The translations under genes were made by a program, and so were the position numbers. Below, one piece after another: positions 26,638 to 36,021 of a stretch of DNA of 64,000 bases. Each line of letters opens with the position of its first letter. Within the stretch, counting starts at the first letter, position 1. The notes under the pieces are model-generated. The model ran no database searches, was not told the origin of the DNA, and saw nothing but the letters and a program-made list of their open reading frames with translations. Location: assembly GCF_025145645.1 (NCBI RefSeq), contig NZ_CP102252.1, forward strand, positions 186,001 through 250,000. Reading direction: 5' to 3'. This stretch comes from Alistipes senegalensis JC50 (GTDB lineage Bacteria > Bacteroidota > Bacteroidia > Bacteroidales > Rikenellaceae).

Positions 26638-28164
26638 CTATTCCCACTCGATCGTTGCGGGCGGTTTTGAGGAGATGTCGTAGACTACGCGGTTGACCCC
26701 CTTGACCTTGTTGATGATGTCGTTCGAAACGTTGGCCAGGAACTCGTAGGGAAGGTGCACCCAGTCGGCCGTCATGCCGTCCGTGGAGGTCACGGCGCGC
26801 AGGGCCACGCAACTCTCGTAGGTGCGTTCGTCGCCCATCACGCCGACGCTCTTCACCGGGAGCAGGATCGCTCCGGCCTGCCATACCTTGTCGTACAGCC
26901 CGGCGGCGCGCAGCGAGTCGATGTAAATCTTGTCCACGTTTTGCAGAATCTCGACCTTCTCGGGAGTGATGTCGCCCAGAATGCGGATCGCAAGGCCCGG
27001 TCCCGGGAAGGGATGGCGGCCGATCAACTGCTCGGAGATGCCCAGCGAACGCCCCACGCGGCGCACCTCGTCCTTGAACAGCAGGCGCAGCGGCTCGACG
27101 ATCTTCAGGTTCATCTTCTCGGGAAGGCCGCCGACGTTGTGGTGCGACTTGATCGTGGCCGAAGGGCCGTTGACCGAGCACGACTCGATCACGTCCGGGT
27201 AGATCGTACCCTGCGCCAGCCAGCGAACGTCCTTGATCTGGATCGCCTCCTCGTTGAACACCTCCACGAAGTCGCGGCCGATGATCTTGCGCTTGCGCTC
27301 GGGGTCGGAGACGCCGGCCAGGTCGCCCAGGAACTTGGCGCCGGCCTTCACGCCCTTGACGTTCAGCCCCATGTTCTTGTACGACTCCAGCACGTCTTCG
27401 AACTCGTTCTTGCGCAGCAGTCCCGAATCGACGAAGATGCAGTAGAGGTTCTTGCCGATGGCCTTGTGCAGCAGCACGGCGGCCACCGACGAATCGACGC
27501 CGCCCGAAAGCCCTAACACGACCTTGTCGTCGCCCACCTTCTCGCGCAGCTCACGCACGGTGGACTCCACGAAACTCTCCGAGGTCCACGACTGCGAGCA
27601 GCCGCAGATGCCCACGACGAAGTTCTTCAGCAGCTGCGTGCCGTCGGTCGAGTGGTAGACCTCCGGGTGGAACTGGATACCCCAGGTCTGCTCGCCCGCG
27701 ATGCGGAACGCGGCGACGCGCACATCCTCGGTGCTGGCGATCAGTTTATAGTTATCGGGCACGCGCGTGATGGTGTCGCCGTGCGACATCCACACCTGCG
27801 TTCTGGCCGGCAGGTCGCGCATCAGCGCATCCGACGGATCGCCGACGGAGAGCATCGCACGGCCGTATTCGCGGCTGGGCGCGGGCTGCACCTCGCCGCC
27901 GAAGGCCGAAGCGAGGAACTGGGCTCCGTAGCAGACGCCCAACAGCGGCAGTTTGCCCTTGAAGGCCGAAAGGTCGGGGTTCGGGGCCTGGGCGTCCCGC
28001 ACGGAATAGGGGCTGCCCGAAAGAATCACACCCCGCACCGACGCATCGAGCGCCGGAATCTTGTTGAACGGGTGGATTTCGCAATAGACGTTCAGTTCGC
28101 GGACACGGCGTGCGATCAGCTGCGTGTACTGCGACCCGAAGTCGAGAATGAGGATTTTTTCCAT
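26638..28164 (-). CDS. guaA: GMP synthase (glutamine-hydrolysing)
   Basis: The 508-residue protein is the normal length. It has an N-terminal class I amidotransferase (start 'ILILDFGSQYTQLIARRVRE', catalytic Cys in 'GVCYGAQ', 'GIQFHPEVYHS'), an ATP-pyrophosphatase domain with the P-loop 'GLSGGVDSSVAA', and the dimerisation domain ending 'KPPATIEWE'. It converts XMP to GMP. The start lies 11 bp after a DUF3795 gene that itself overlaps guaB, so the last two steps of GMP synthesis are cotranscribed. The stop is followed by two hairpins. Confidence 0.99.
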   Translation of the reverse strand: MEKILILDFGSQYTQLIARRVRELNVYCEIHPFNKIPALDASVRGVILSGSPYSVRDAQAPNPDLSAFKGKLPLLGVCYGAQFLASAFGGEVQPAPSREYGRAMLSVGDPSDALMRDLPARTQVWMSHGDTITRVPDNYKLIASTEDVRVAAFRIAGEQTWGIQFHPEVYHSTDGTQLLKNFVVGICGCSQSWTSESFVESTVRELREKVGDDKVVLGLSGGVDSSVAAVLLHKAIGKNLYCIFVDSGLLRKNEFEDVLESYKNMGLNVKGVKAGAKFLGDLAGVSDPERKRKIIGRDFVEVFNEEAIQIKDVRWLAQGTIYPDVIESCSVNGPSATIKSHHNVGGLPEKMNLKIVEPLRLLFKDEVRRVGRSLGISEQLIGRHPFPGPGLAIRILGDITPEKVEILQNVDKIYIDSLRAAGLYDKVWQAGAILLPVKSVGVMGDERTYESCVALRAVTSTDGMTADWVHLPYEFLANVSNDIINKVKGVNRVVYDISSKPPATIEWE

Positions 28165-28175
28165 CTATATCGTGT

Positions 28176-28514
28176 TTATTGTTTTCTTACCGGACGGTTG
28201 AAACTCCCTGCCAGCCGCATTTCGGCGGCAAAAGCCTCACAGCCGACTTCGCGGATGCGTTCGACGCATCCCCTGCGGTCGGAACGGAAGACGAACCCGA
28301 AAATTCGTGCGATGAAATTATTGAACTTCCCGCAACTTTCCAGCGGCATCAGCGTACATTCGGCGCAACTCTGCCAGCCGTGTCCGATACAGCAGGCCCG
28401 CACCTTGCACCAGGAAGCCCGCTCATTGGGATGGCACCCCGGGCAGGAGCCCTTCGCAAATTTGCGGCAGGTTCCGCAGAAAAGTCCGCAGGCGGCGATT
28501 TCGGGATTCATCAT
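28176..28514 (-). CDS. DUF3795 cysteine-rich protein
   Basis: The 112-residue protein has about a dozen cysteines in its first 70 residues, in the pattern 'CGLFCGTCRKFAKGSCPGC' then 'WCKVRACCIGHGWQSCAEC'. This matches the DUF3795 family, which probably binds metal or an iron-sulphur cluster; its role is not established. It overlaps the guaB stop codon by one base and ends 11 bp before guaA, so it is expressed with GMP synthesis. Two adjacent Met codons are possible starts; the first is used. The metal-binding role is inference from cysteine spacing. Confidence 0.85.
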   Translation of the reverse strand: MMNPEIAACGLFCGTCRKFAKGSCPGCHPNERASWCKVRACCIGHGWQSCAECTLMPLESCGKFNNFIARIFGFVFRSDRRGCVERIREVGCEAFAAEMRLAGSFNRPVRKQ

Positions 28515-29992
28515 CAGCGTTCGCTCGAGTAGTTGGGCGCCTCGCTCGTGATGGCCACGTCGTGCGGATGGCTCTCGTGCATGCCCGAAGCCGTGATGCG
28601 GACGAACCGCGCCTGCTGCAACGTCGGGATGTCCTTCGCCCCGCAGTAGAACATGCCGGCGCGGACGCCGCCGATCAGCTGGTAGACCGTCTCGGAGAGG
28701 GAACCCTTGAACGGCACGCGGGCGGCAATGCCCTCGGGAACGAGCTTGCTGAAATTGTTTTCGCAGCCCTTCTGGAAATAGCGGTCGGCCGAACCGGCCT
28801 TCATGGCGTCGATCGAGCCCATGCCGCGGTAGCTCTTGAACTTACGGCCGTTGTAGATGATCGTTTCGCCCGGAGCCTCCTCCGTCCCTGCGAACATCGA
28901 ACCGATCATCACGCAGTCGCCGCCCGCAGCCATCGCCTTCACCAGATCGCCCGAATAGCGCAAACCGCCGTCGGCGATGACGGGCACGCCCGTGCCGGCA
29001 GCGGCCGACGCAGCGTCGAAGATGGCCGAAAGCTGGGGAACACCCACTCCGGCGATGATGCGCGTCGTGCAGATCGACCCCGGGCCGATGCCGACCTTCA
29101 CGCCGTCGGCGCCGTTCTCGATCAGGAACTTCGCAGCCTCGGCCGTAGCCACGTTGCCGGCGACGACATCCAGCGACGGGAACTCGGCCTTGATCTCGCG
29201 CAGCTTGCGGACCATAGCGACCGAATGGCCGTGCGCGGAGTCGAGCACCACGGCATCGACATCCTCGGCGACCAGCGCACGCACGCGGTCCAGCGCATCG
29301 GGCGTGATACCCACGCCGGCGGCCACGCGCAGACGCCCCTTGGCGTCCTTGCAGGCGTTGGGATGGTCCTGGACCTTGGTGATGTCCTTATAAGTGATAA
29401 GCCCCACCAGACGGCCTGCGTCGTCCACCACGGGGAGTTTCTCGATTTTGCTGTTCAACAGAATCTCCGAGGCATGTTCGAGTTCGGGATTCCGGGTCGT
29501 GATCAGGCGGTCGCCGGGAGTCATCACCTCCCCGATGCGGCGCGACATGTCGCGCTGGAAACGCAGGTCGCGGTTGGTGACGATGCCGATGAGCTTCCGG
29601 TCGGAATCCACGACCGGAATGCCTCCGATCTTGTTTTCCTTCATCAGATTCAGGGCGTCGCCGACGGTGTTCTCCTTGGAGATGGTCACCGGGTCGTAGA
29701 TCATGCCGTTCTCGGCACGCTTCACCTTGCGGACCTGCGCGGCCTGCTCGGCGATGGACATGTTCTTATGGATCACGCCGATACCTCCTTCGCGGGCCAA
29801 AGCGATGGCCAGCGGCGCCTCGGTGACAGTGTCCATAGCGGCGGACACGATGGGGATGTTGAGCTTGATATTACGCGAAAAATGGGTCTGGACATTGACC
29901 TCTCGCGGCAACACTTCCGAATAGGCGGGTATCAGCAGCACGTCGTCGAAGGTAAGTCCTTCGGGCTGAACCCTTTCATTGATAAAAGACAT
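28514..29992 (-). CDS. guaB: IMP dehydrogenase
   Basis: Translation from the ATG at 29992 gives 492 residues, the usual length. The longer open frame to 30163 crosses the promoter and is rejected. It contains 'GLTFDDVLLIPAYSEVLP', two CBS domains (about 95-210), the active-site loop 'GIGPGSICTTRIIAGVGVPQ' with the catalytic Cys, and 'GGLRYSGDLVKAMAAGGDCVMIGS'. It oxidises IMP to XMP with NAD+, the rate-limiting step to GMP, and is the first gene of guaB-DUF3795-guaA. A TAnnTTTG box at 30018-30025 supports the chosen start. Confidence 0.99.
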   Translation of the reverse strand: MSFINERVQPEGLTFDDVLLIPAYSEVLPREVNVQTHFSRNIKLNIPIVSAAMDTVTEAPLAIALAREGGIGVIHKNMSIAEQAAQVRKVKRAENGMIYDPVTISKENTVGDALNLMKENKIGGIPVVDSDRKLIGIVTNRDLRFQRDMSRRIGEVMTPGDRLITTRNPELEHASEILLNSKIEKLPVVDDAGRLVGLITYKDITKVQDHPNACKDAKGRLRVAAGVGITPDALDRVRALVAEDVDAVVLDSAHGHSVAMVRKLREIKAEFPSLDVVAGNVATAEAAKFLIENGADGVKVGIGPGSICTTRIIAGVGVPQLSAIFDAASAAAGTGVPVIADGGLRYSGDLVKAMAAGGDCVMIGSMFAGTEEAPGETIIYNGRKFKSYRGMGSIDAMKAGSADRYFQKGCENNFSKLVPEGIAARVPFKGSLSETVYQLIGGVRAGMFYCGAKDIPTLQQARFVRITASGMHESHPHDVAITSEAPNYSSER

Positions 29993-30017
29993 AATGAACG
30001 TGGATTTTTGTTGCTCG

Positions 30018-30025
30018 CAAAAGTA
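30018..30025 (-). promoter_or_regulatory. guaB promoter -7 box
   Basis: The minus strand reads TACTTTTG (TAnnTTTG), 26 nt before the guaB ATG. It sits in the 275-bp gap to the divergent TonB receptor gene. Apart from the two promoters, this gap holds a GC-rich stretch (30090-30160) with no convincing gene. Confidence 0.6.
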
Positions 30026-30211
30026 ATCATTTTTTTCGAAACGGCCTAATTTCCGGACCGATCCGCCGATTTTTTTATCAACAAAATGTAAACGCCCCGC
30101 CGCAACCGGCCGACAATGCTCCGGAAGGGCCCCGAGAGCCGTTCGGAGGCTCCGGAAGCGCAAAAAAATACCTGTTTATGGGGATTGCAGGATATGTTCG
30201 GCGGGCTTAAA

Positions 30212-30243
30212 TTTGCAAAATCATTAAAATCTGCATAGATTTG
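30212..30243 (+). promoter_or_regulatory. Promoter of the receptor-peptidase-HmuY operon
   Basis: TTTG (30212-30215) and TAGATTTG (30236-30243) are separated by 20 bp, a good -33/-7 match. The start codon of the TonB receptor is 25 nt downstream. No metal- or heme-box that I recognise was seen. Confidence 0.75.
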
Positions 30244-30267
30244 CCGACAAACAAAGCTATCCAAACG

Positions 30268-33105
30268 ATGATACGCGCTTTCCGCCTCCTGAGCACACTG
30301 CTCCTCTTTGCCGTATACGATGCCCATGCCCAGAAAAGCAATACGCCCCTCTACTCCATTTCGGGACAGGTGGTGAATGCCGAAACGGGAGAACCCGTGG
30401 CGCTGGCCTCGTTCGTAGTCAACAATACGATCGGCGTAGTGACCGACCAGAAGGGCGCATTCAAACTCGACAAGCTCAAAGGCGGCCCCATCACCTATAA
30501 TGTCTCGTTCCTCGGATACAGCCCCGTCGAACGGAAACTGGTCCTCTCGGCAGACATCAAGGACCTCCGAATCGCCCTCACGCCGCTGAGCCTCGGACTG
30601 GAAGAGGTCGTGGTGACGGCACAGCCCACCGGCGCGGGCTCCACGTCGAAGATCGGCGAAGAGGCCATCCGCCACATCCAGCCCATGAGCATCGGCGACA
30701 TGTTCCAGCTCCTCCCGGGCAATCTGTCGGTCAACCCCAATCTGAACGGCGTGGGCCAGGCCGCCATCCGCGAAATCGGCTCCAATGCCAACAACGCCCT
30801 GGGCGCCGCGGTGATCGTTGACGGAGCTCCGCTCTCGAACGACGGCAACTTGCAGGCCCTCTCCCCGTCGCTCGCGGGAAGCGCCTCGAACCAGTCGCAA
30901 AACGGCATGAGCGACCAGACGACGGCCGGAAAAGGCGTCGATCTGCGCTCGGTATCGCCCGACAACGTGGAGTCGATGGAGGTGATCCGCGGCATTCCGT
31001 CGGTCGAATACGGCAACCTGACCTCGGGAGTCGTCATCGTGAAGACCAAAACGGGCTCGACGCCCTGGGAGGCCAAATTCAAGGCCGACCCCTATTCGAA
31101 AATGGTGTACGCCGGCAAGGGATTCACGCTCAAAAACGGCAGCGCGATCAATGCGGGCATCGACTGGACGCAGTCGTTCGGCGACACGCGCAAGCGCTAC
31201 TTAGGCTACGACCGCATCTCCGCGACGCTGGGTTATTCGAAGAGTTTCGACGTGGCGGGACGCCCCATGCTCCTGCGCCTCAACGGCTCGTTCTACTCGA
31301 ACGTCAACAACAGCAAGACCGACCCGCAGATGCAGGTCACGAGCAGCACCTTCGAAAACAAGAACATCGGCGCACGTCTGAACGCCGAGGGCAGCTGGAA
31401 GATCAACGGAGCCGCCCTCACGGCCCTCGAATACGGCTTCATGGTATCGCAAGCCTACCAAAGTGACCGGCTGCACGAATATGTGGCTTCTGCCAGCGGA
31501 GTGATCTCCAACACACTGAAACCGGGCGTCTATGAAGGTATCTTTCTTCCGTCGTCGTACTATTCCGACTATGAAATAGAAGGTAAGCCGTTCAGCGTTT
31601 ACCTGCAAGTAAAGGCCAACAAGATCATCCAACTCGGAGGGGGGGGGAATTTTACCAATCTCCGGGCTGGAATCGACTGGCGGTATGACGCCAATTACGG
31701 CGGAGGGCTTCTTTATGACATAAACAAGCCGCCACAAAATATTTCGAGCCAAACCTTGCGCCCCCGGTCGTTTCGGGATATTCCGGCGCTGAACAATCTT
31801 GCTTTCTTTTTCGAAGACAGGCTCAATCTCAAGATCGGGGAAACGTCGCTCGCCCTGCAAGCCGGTGTGCGCCTGACGAACATGTTCCTCGATCCGCAGG
31901 CCAAGCAGAACGACATCTTCGTGGCCGAGCCGCGTGTCAACCTCAACTATTCGCTGTACGAAGGTCCCAAGGCGGCCGTCGCCGTCACGGGCGGCTGGGG
32001 ACTCTCCTACAAGATGCCCACGCTGCTCTACCTCTATCCGGACAACGCCTATTTCGACCGCGTCAGTCTGGCGAAGATCTCCAATGCCGATCCGACGAGT
32101 TCATTGGCCGTTCTGACGACCGATGTCCTGACCAACCTGGCCAATCCTGATCTCAAACCCGCCCGCAGTCGCAAGTACGAAGCCGGACTCTCGTTCCGGC
32201 TGGGGCGCGTGCGCGGCATGGTGACCTATTTCCGCGAAAAGCACACCGATGAATTCGGGTTCTCGACGACGCCCCACTACATGCACTACGAGACCTACGA
32301 CGTACCGTCGGAGGCCACCGATCTCCGGTTCGCCGACGGCAAGGTGACCTACACCGACGCATCGGGCAACACCGTCGAAGCCGCAACGAAAAAGGAGGAC
32401 TACATCGCCACCTACTACCGCCCCACCAACAAATCGCACACCGAGAAACAAGGTATCGAATACAGTTTCGACCTCGGAAGCTGGCGCGCCCTGCGCACTT
32501 CGCTGATCATCGACGGAGCGTGGTTCCACATCAGGCGGACCGACGAACAGGAGTACTATTCGAAAATCAACGAGACCTACGACTACATCCGCCTCATGCC
32601 GGCCGGAAGCGGCACGCTGCAAAACCGCGTGAACACCAATTTCCGCTTCATCACCCACATCCCGCAGCTGAAGCTGGTATTCTCGACGACCATGCAGGTC
32701 GTCTGGTACGAAAGCCAGCAGAACATCTGGCAGGACGGCAGCGGCAACGACCTCTTCAGCCTCTCCGAAGACGGGAAGTTCATGCAGGTCATGCCCGTCG
32801 GATTTTACGACAAGCAGGGCAACTACACGGTCTGGCAAAAGGGATTCGAGGAGCGTCCGGAGTACTCCCAGATGGTCAGCAAGTCCCTTGCAACTGCCTA
32901 CGACCGGGAGACGTTCCGCCCGTGGGTGATGTTCAACTTCCGCCTGACGAAGGAGATCGGGCGCGTCGCCGAACTCTCGTTCACGGCCAACAACTTCACG
33001 CGCACCTCCCGCTGGCACTACTACGACACCCGCACGGGCTACAAGCAGATTTACCCCGACATGTATTTCGGCGCCGAACTGAAACTGCGTATCGGCAACA
33101 GATAA
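30268..33105 (+). CDS. TonB-dependent outer-membrane receptor with carboxypeptidase-like domain
   Basis: From the ATG at 30268 (945 residues) it has a signal peptide (about 1-21), a CarboxypepD_reg-like domain ('SISGQVVNAETGEPVALASF', about 30-110), a plug domain (about 118-260, 'SMEVIRGIPSVEYGNLTSGVVIVKTK') and a barrel ending 'FGAELKLRIGNR'. It lacks the SusC length and has no SusD partner, so a small ligand such as heme, a siderophore or a peptide is more likely than glycan. 'NPDLKPARSRKYEAGLSF' is the receptor motif; no FRAP/NPNL heme signature was seen. It is first in a six-gene operon with DUF4876, DUF6850, two cysteine peptidases and an HmuY-like protein. A 9-G tract at 31639-31647 (Gly458-460) could shift the frame. 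Confidence 0.93.
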   Translation: MIRAFRLLSTLLLFAVYDAHAQKSNTPLYSISGQVVNAETGEPVALASFVVNNTIGVVTDQKGAFKLDKLKGGPITYNVSFLGYSPVERKLVLSADIKDLRIALTPLSLGLEEVVVTAQPTGAGSTSKIGEEAIRHIQPMSIGDMFQLLPGNLSVNPNLNGVGQAAIREIGSNANNALGAAVIVDGAPLSNDGNLQALSPSLAGSASNQSQNGMSDQTTAGKGVDLRSVSPDNVESMEVIRGIPSVEYGNLTSGVVIVKTKTGSTPWEAKFKADPYSKMVYAGKGFTLKNGSAINAGIDWTQSFGDTRKRYLGYDRISATLGYSKSFDVAGRPMLLRLNGSFYSNVNNSKTDPQMQVTSSTFENKNIGARLNAEGSWKINGAALTALEYGFMVSQAYQSDRLHEYVASASGVISNTLKPGVYEGIFLPSSYYSDYEIEGKPFSVYLQVKANKIIQLGGGGNFTNLRAGIDWRYDANYGGGLLYDINKPPQNISSQTLRPRSFRDIPALNNLAFFFEDRLNLKIGETSLALQAGVRLTNMFLDPQAKQNDIFVAEPRVNLNYSLYEGPKAAVAVTGGWGLSYKMPTLLYLYPDNAYFDRVSLAKISNADPTSSLAVLTTDVLTNLANPDLKPARSRKYEAGLSFRLGRVRGMVTYFREKHTDEFGFSTTPHYMHYETYDVPSEATDLRFADGKVTYTDASGNTVEAATKKEDYIATYYRPTNKSHTEKQGIEYSFDLGSWRALRTSLIIDGAWFHIRRTDEQEYYSKINETYDYIRLMPAGSGTLQNRVNTNFRFITHIPQLKLVFSTTMQVVWYESQQNIWQDGSGNDLFSLSEDGKFMQVMPVGFYDKQGNYTVWQKGFEERPEYSQMVSKSLATAYDRETFRPWVMFNFRLTKEIGRVAELSFTANNFTRTSRWHYYDTRTGYKQIYPDMYFGAELKLRIGNR

Positions 33106-33145
33106 TTCGAAAAATCACCATTTGTATCATAAAAATCAGGAAACG

Positions 33146-34342
33146 ATGAAAAGGATGAATTTATTGGCAAAGGCCGGGCTGCTCTTCGCAGCAGGCGCCA
33201 CCTTCCTGTTCGCAGGCTGCGACAACGGCAATGACGACGATGGAGGCGACAACGGATCGAAAAAACTCCAGCTGACGGTCAACCTGACCGCTCCCGCAGG
33301 ATACGAAGCGTCGGAACTCCCGTCCATGACCGTAACGGCCGTGAACTCCGACAAGGAACTGACCTATACCGAAACCACCGCCGCCGGGACGACCTCCGTC
33401 ACTTTCGAGGTGTCGTCGGGCCAGTACCAGATTATGGCTACCGGCAAATACTCTCCCACGGTCACATTCACGGGTTCGGTCGCTGCCGACGTTTTCGGAG
33501 ACAAAACCGCTGCGGTGGCACTGTCCGAAGTCTACGAATCCCCGTTGGTATTCAAGGAAATATACTCGACATCCAACTCGAACTACACGCTCACCGACAC
33601 CTATTTCGAGATCGTCAACAACTCGGACGAGGTGCAGTATCTCGACGGACTGATCGTTGCGACGATAAACCCGCCCTATCCGGCGAACGTCAACCCGTGG
33701 GAATCGGTATACCCCCTCTATCCGGTCTACGGCGTTGCGGCGGCATTCCCCGGCACGGGCAAGGAACACCCTTTGCAGCCCGGTGAAAGCGTGGTCATAG
33801 CCAATGACGCCAAAGACTGGACAAGCAACGGGGGTACCGACCTCTCCAATGCCGATTGGGAAGTCTATGTCCAGAACGTTACGATCCCCTCTGCGGATGT
33901 AAATTACGACGCTCCGGATCTCACGATACTTTTCAATGAAAATACCCAGCGAAACCTCAATCCGGGATACTCGAAAGGCTGTTTCCTGCTTGCCAAACTG
34001 CCCGACGGAACGACTCCCGAAGAATACGCCAGCGACTCGGGCAACTTCATGACAGAGCCCAATTCCACGAAGACCCAGCGAAACCTGATGATCCCCAGCG
34101 ACTATCTGCTGGACGCCGTAGAAATCTGGGATGCCACGGAATCGCAACAGCTCCACCTGCTGCTGTCCAAGGATGATTCGGGACAGGCCGCCGTAACCGG
34201 ATTCGCAGGCAAGAGCATCCGCCGCAAGGTGACCAAAATCGAGAACGGCCGCGCCTACTATCAGGACACCAACAACTCGACGGACGATTTCCTGACGGGC
34301 CAGCCGCTCACCCCCGGCGTACACCCCACGCAGGCGGACTAA
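33146..34342 (+). CDS. DUF4876-like surface lipoprotein
   Basis: The 398-residue protein has a lipoprotein signal (LFAGC, Cys25) followed by DNGNDDD, a strong acidic surface-export-like tag. An N-terminal beta-sandwich region (about 40-130) is followed by a domain beginning 'VFKEIYSTSNSNYTLTDTYFEIVNNSDE', typical of DUF4876 as I remember it and similar in outline to lamin-tail-like domains. Its function is not known. It follows the receptor by 40 bp, and DUF4876 genes commonly accompany this receptor type, so a surface ligand-capture role is inferred. The ATG at 33146 is chosen because it opens the signal peptide. Confidence 0.8.
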   Translation: MKRMNLLAKAGLLFAAGATFLFAGCDNGNDDDGGDNGSKKLQLTVNLTAPAGYEASELPSMTVTAVNSDKELTYTETTAAGTTSVTFEVSSGQYQIMATGKYSPTVTFTGSVAADVFGDKTAAVALSEVYESPLVFKEIYSTSNSNYTLTDTYFEIVNNSDEVQYLDGLIVATINPPYPANVNPWESVYPLYPVYGVAAAFPGTGKEHPLQPGESVVIANDAKDWTSNGGTDLSNADWEVYVQNVTIPSADVNYDAPDLTILFNENTQRNLNPGYSKGCFLLAKLPDGTTPEEYASDSGNFMTEPNSTKTQRNLMIPSDYLLDAVEIWDATESQQLHLLLSKDDSGQAAVTGFAGKSIRRKVTKIENGRAYYQDTNNSTDDFLTGQPLTPGVHPTQAD

Positions 34343-34367
34343 GACCGGAACCCGATTCCGAGATCAC

Positions 34368-34404
34368 GACCGAAACGGTGCCGTCGAAAAGCGCCGTTTC
34401 GGTC
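34368..34404 (+). terminator. Hairpin between DUF4876 and DUF6850 genes, possible attenuator
   Basis: GACCGAAACGG and CCGTTTCGGTC form an 11-bp perfect stem around a 15-nt loop, in the 93-bp gap. It is followed by TTACG and not by a T run, so partial termination or mRNA protection is more likely than full termination. Confidence 0.4.
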
Positions 34405-34435
34405 TTACGACACCACACCTAACGCATTTCTTACG

Positions 34436-35998
34436 ATGAAAAGATACCCGGGTACCGCATTGTGCGCATTGCTGCTCTTCGGCGGCGGAACGCTTCGTGC
34501 CCAGCAGAAAGCGCAGCTTCCCGTCTACCGGGAGGTAGAGCGCTCCGGAAACCTCTATTCCCGGAGCCACAACCCCTCGGCGCTGTGGTTCTCGCCCGTC
34601 GGGAACCTGCTCGACTTCCATGCGGACTACGACATCCGCCGGGGCGACCTGCACGATGTGGACGAATCCTCGAAAATCAACGCCTTCGGAGTCGGAATCT
34701 CCGGACAGCAGCGGTTCGACAAGGTGATCTGCTCCGGCAGCATCGCCTACAACGACGGCAAGGAGTATGCCCGGCGCTGGAACTCGACGCTTCAGGTCGC
34801 CGACGACAATCCTTTCATCCTCGGCGATTCGATCCCGTCGGATTTCAACACCCAGCGCTTCAACCTGAGCGGAACGGTGGCCTACAAGCCGCTGGAGCGG
34901 CTGATTCTCGCCCTGAGACTCGACTACGACACCGGCAGTTCGGCCAACCAGACCGACCCGAGGCCCAAGACCGACGGCATGCACTTCGTCATCACGCCCG
35001 GCGTCCAGTACCTGATGGGCGGCGGATTCTCGCTGGGACTCTCGGGCGGATTCGACCTGATGAGCGAGTCGATCTCGCACGAGGTCATCGACCCGCGCGA
35101 ATCCTACGTCTATTTCCGTTTCAACGGGCTGGGCGATTACAGCACGATTTCGACCGGCACGTCGCTCTCCTACCCGCGCAACTACACCGGCACGGAATAC
35201 ACCGGAGCCCTGCAATTCGCCTGGGACGGCGGCCGGGGCATCGCCAACCTGCTCGAAGCGACCTATGCGTCGAGCACGCAGGAGGCCCGCGACGGCGGTG
35301 CCGTATTCACGTTCCTCGGCGGCGACTATTCGCGCACGGGTTTCGGCGTCAGCGACCGCCTGCGTTTCGGCAACTCCCGGCGCACGCACAACGTCATCGT
35401 CGGATGGGACCACAAGCGCGTGGAGGGCATCTGGTATGAACAGACGGCCTACATCGACCCCGACAAGAACAACCAGATCTCGTACAAGGTGCAGGCTTCG
35501 GGGCTGAAAAACAAGGAGACCGTCTCGGTCTTCCGGGCCGAATACCGTTTCGACAAGCTCCGCGACGGGCTTCCGACCTTCGCGCTGCACGCCGCAGGGC
35601 GGTATGAGGATTCGGAAACGATCCACTACGAGGGCGACGGATACAACCGCAGCTACACCCGCATCCTCGGGTCGGTCGAGGCGTCGAAATTCTTCTCGTT
35701 CGGCCGCAACCGGATCACGGCGACGCTCGGCGTGCGGGGAGCCGCTCCGATCACCTCCTCGCAGCACGTGCAGGAGCGCATCAAACAAGCCTACACCGCC
35801 CCGGCATTCGAATACATCACCGCGACCTGGATCGGCGGCAACGCAGCAGTACGCTACCGCCGCCTCTTCGGGAAACTGTGGGCCGGACTCTACGCCGAGG
35901 CTTCGCTGAAACGCTACATCGGCGAGGGGAACTACACCGACCTGCTCGAAGGCACCGACAGACGCAGGTTCACGTTCGGCGCCGAAATTCTTTTCTGA
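34436..35998 (+). CDS. DUF6850-like outer-membrane beta-barrel protein
   Basis: The 520-residue protein has a signal peptide (about 1-22) and 'REVERSGNLYSRSHNPSALWF' followed by many amphipathic strands, ending 'RRRFTFGAEILF' with the terminal Phe of outer-membrane barrels. I associate this pattern with DUF6850, which occurs beside DUF4876 and TonB receptors. Function is unknown. It may form a second channel or an assembly partner for the receptor; this is inference. It ends 23 bp before the C25-like peptidase gene. Confidence 0.72.
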   Translation: MKRYPGTALCALLLFGGGTLRAQQKAQLPVYREVERSGNLYSRSHNPSALWFSPVGNLLDFHADYDIRRGDLHDVDESSKINAFGVGISGQQRFDKVICSGSIAYNDGKEYARRWNSTLQVADDNPFILGDSIPSDFNTQRFNLSGTVAYKPLERLILALRLDYDTGSSANQTDPRPKTDGMHFVITPGVQYLMGGGFSLGLSGGFDLMSESISHEVIDPRESYVYFRFNGLGDYSTISTGTSLSYPRNYTGTEYTGALQFAWDGGRGIANLLEATYASSTQEARDGGAVFTFLGGDYSRTGFGVSDRLRFGNSRRTHNVIVGWDHKRVEGIWYEQTAYIDPDKNNQISYKVQASGLKNKETVSVFRAEYRFDKLRDGLPTFALHAAGRYEDSETIHYEGDGYNRSYTRILGSVEASKFFSFGRNRITATLGVRGAAPITSSQHVQERIKQAYTAPAFEYITATWIGGNAAVRYRRLFGKLWAGLYAEASLKRYIGEGNYTDLLEGTDRRRFTFGAEILF

Positions 35999-36021
35999 CA
36001 CACAAAACAGCCTTCCCACAC

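Noticed and set aside
30268..33105. SusC assignment for this receptor
   Set aside because: It lacks a SusD partner and the SusC-type length, and its neighbours are peptidases and not glycan enzymes.
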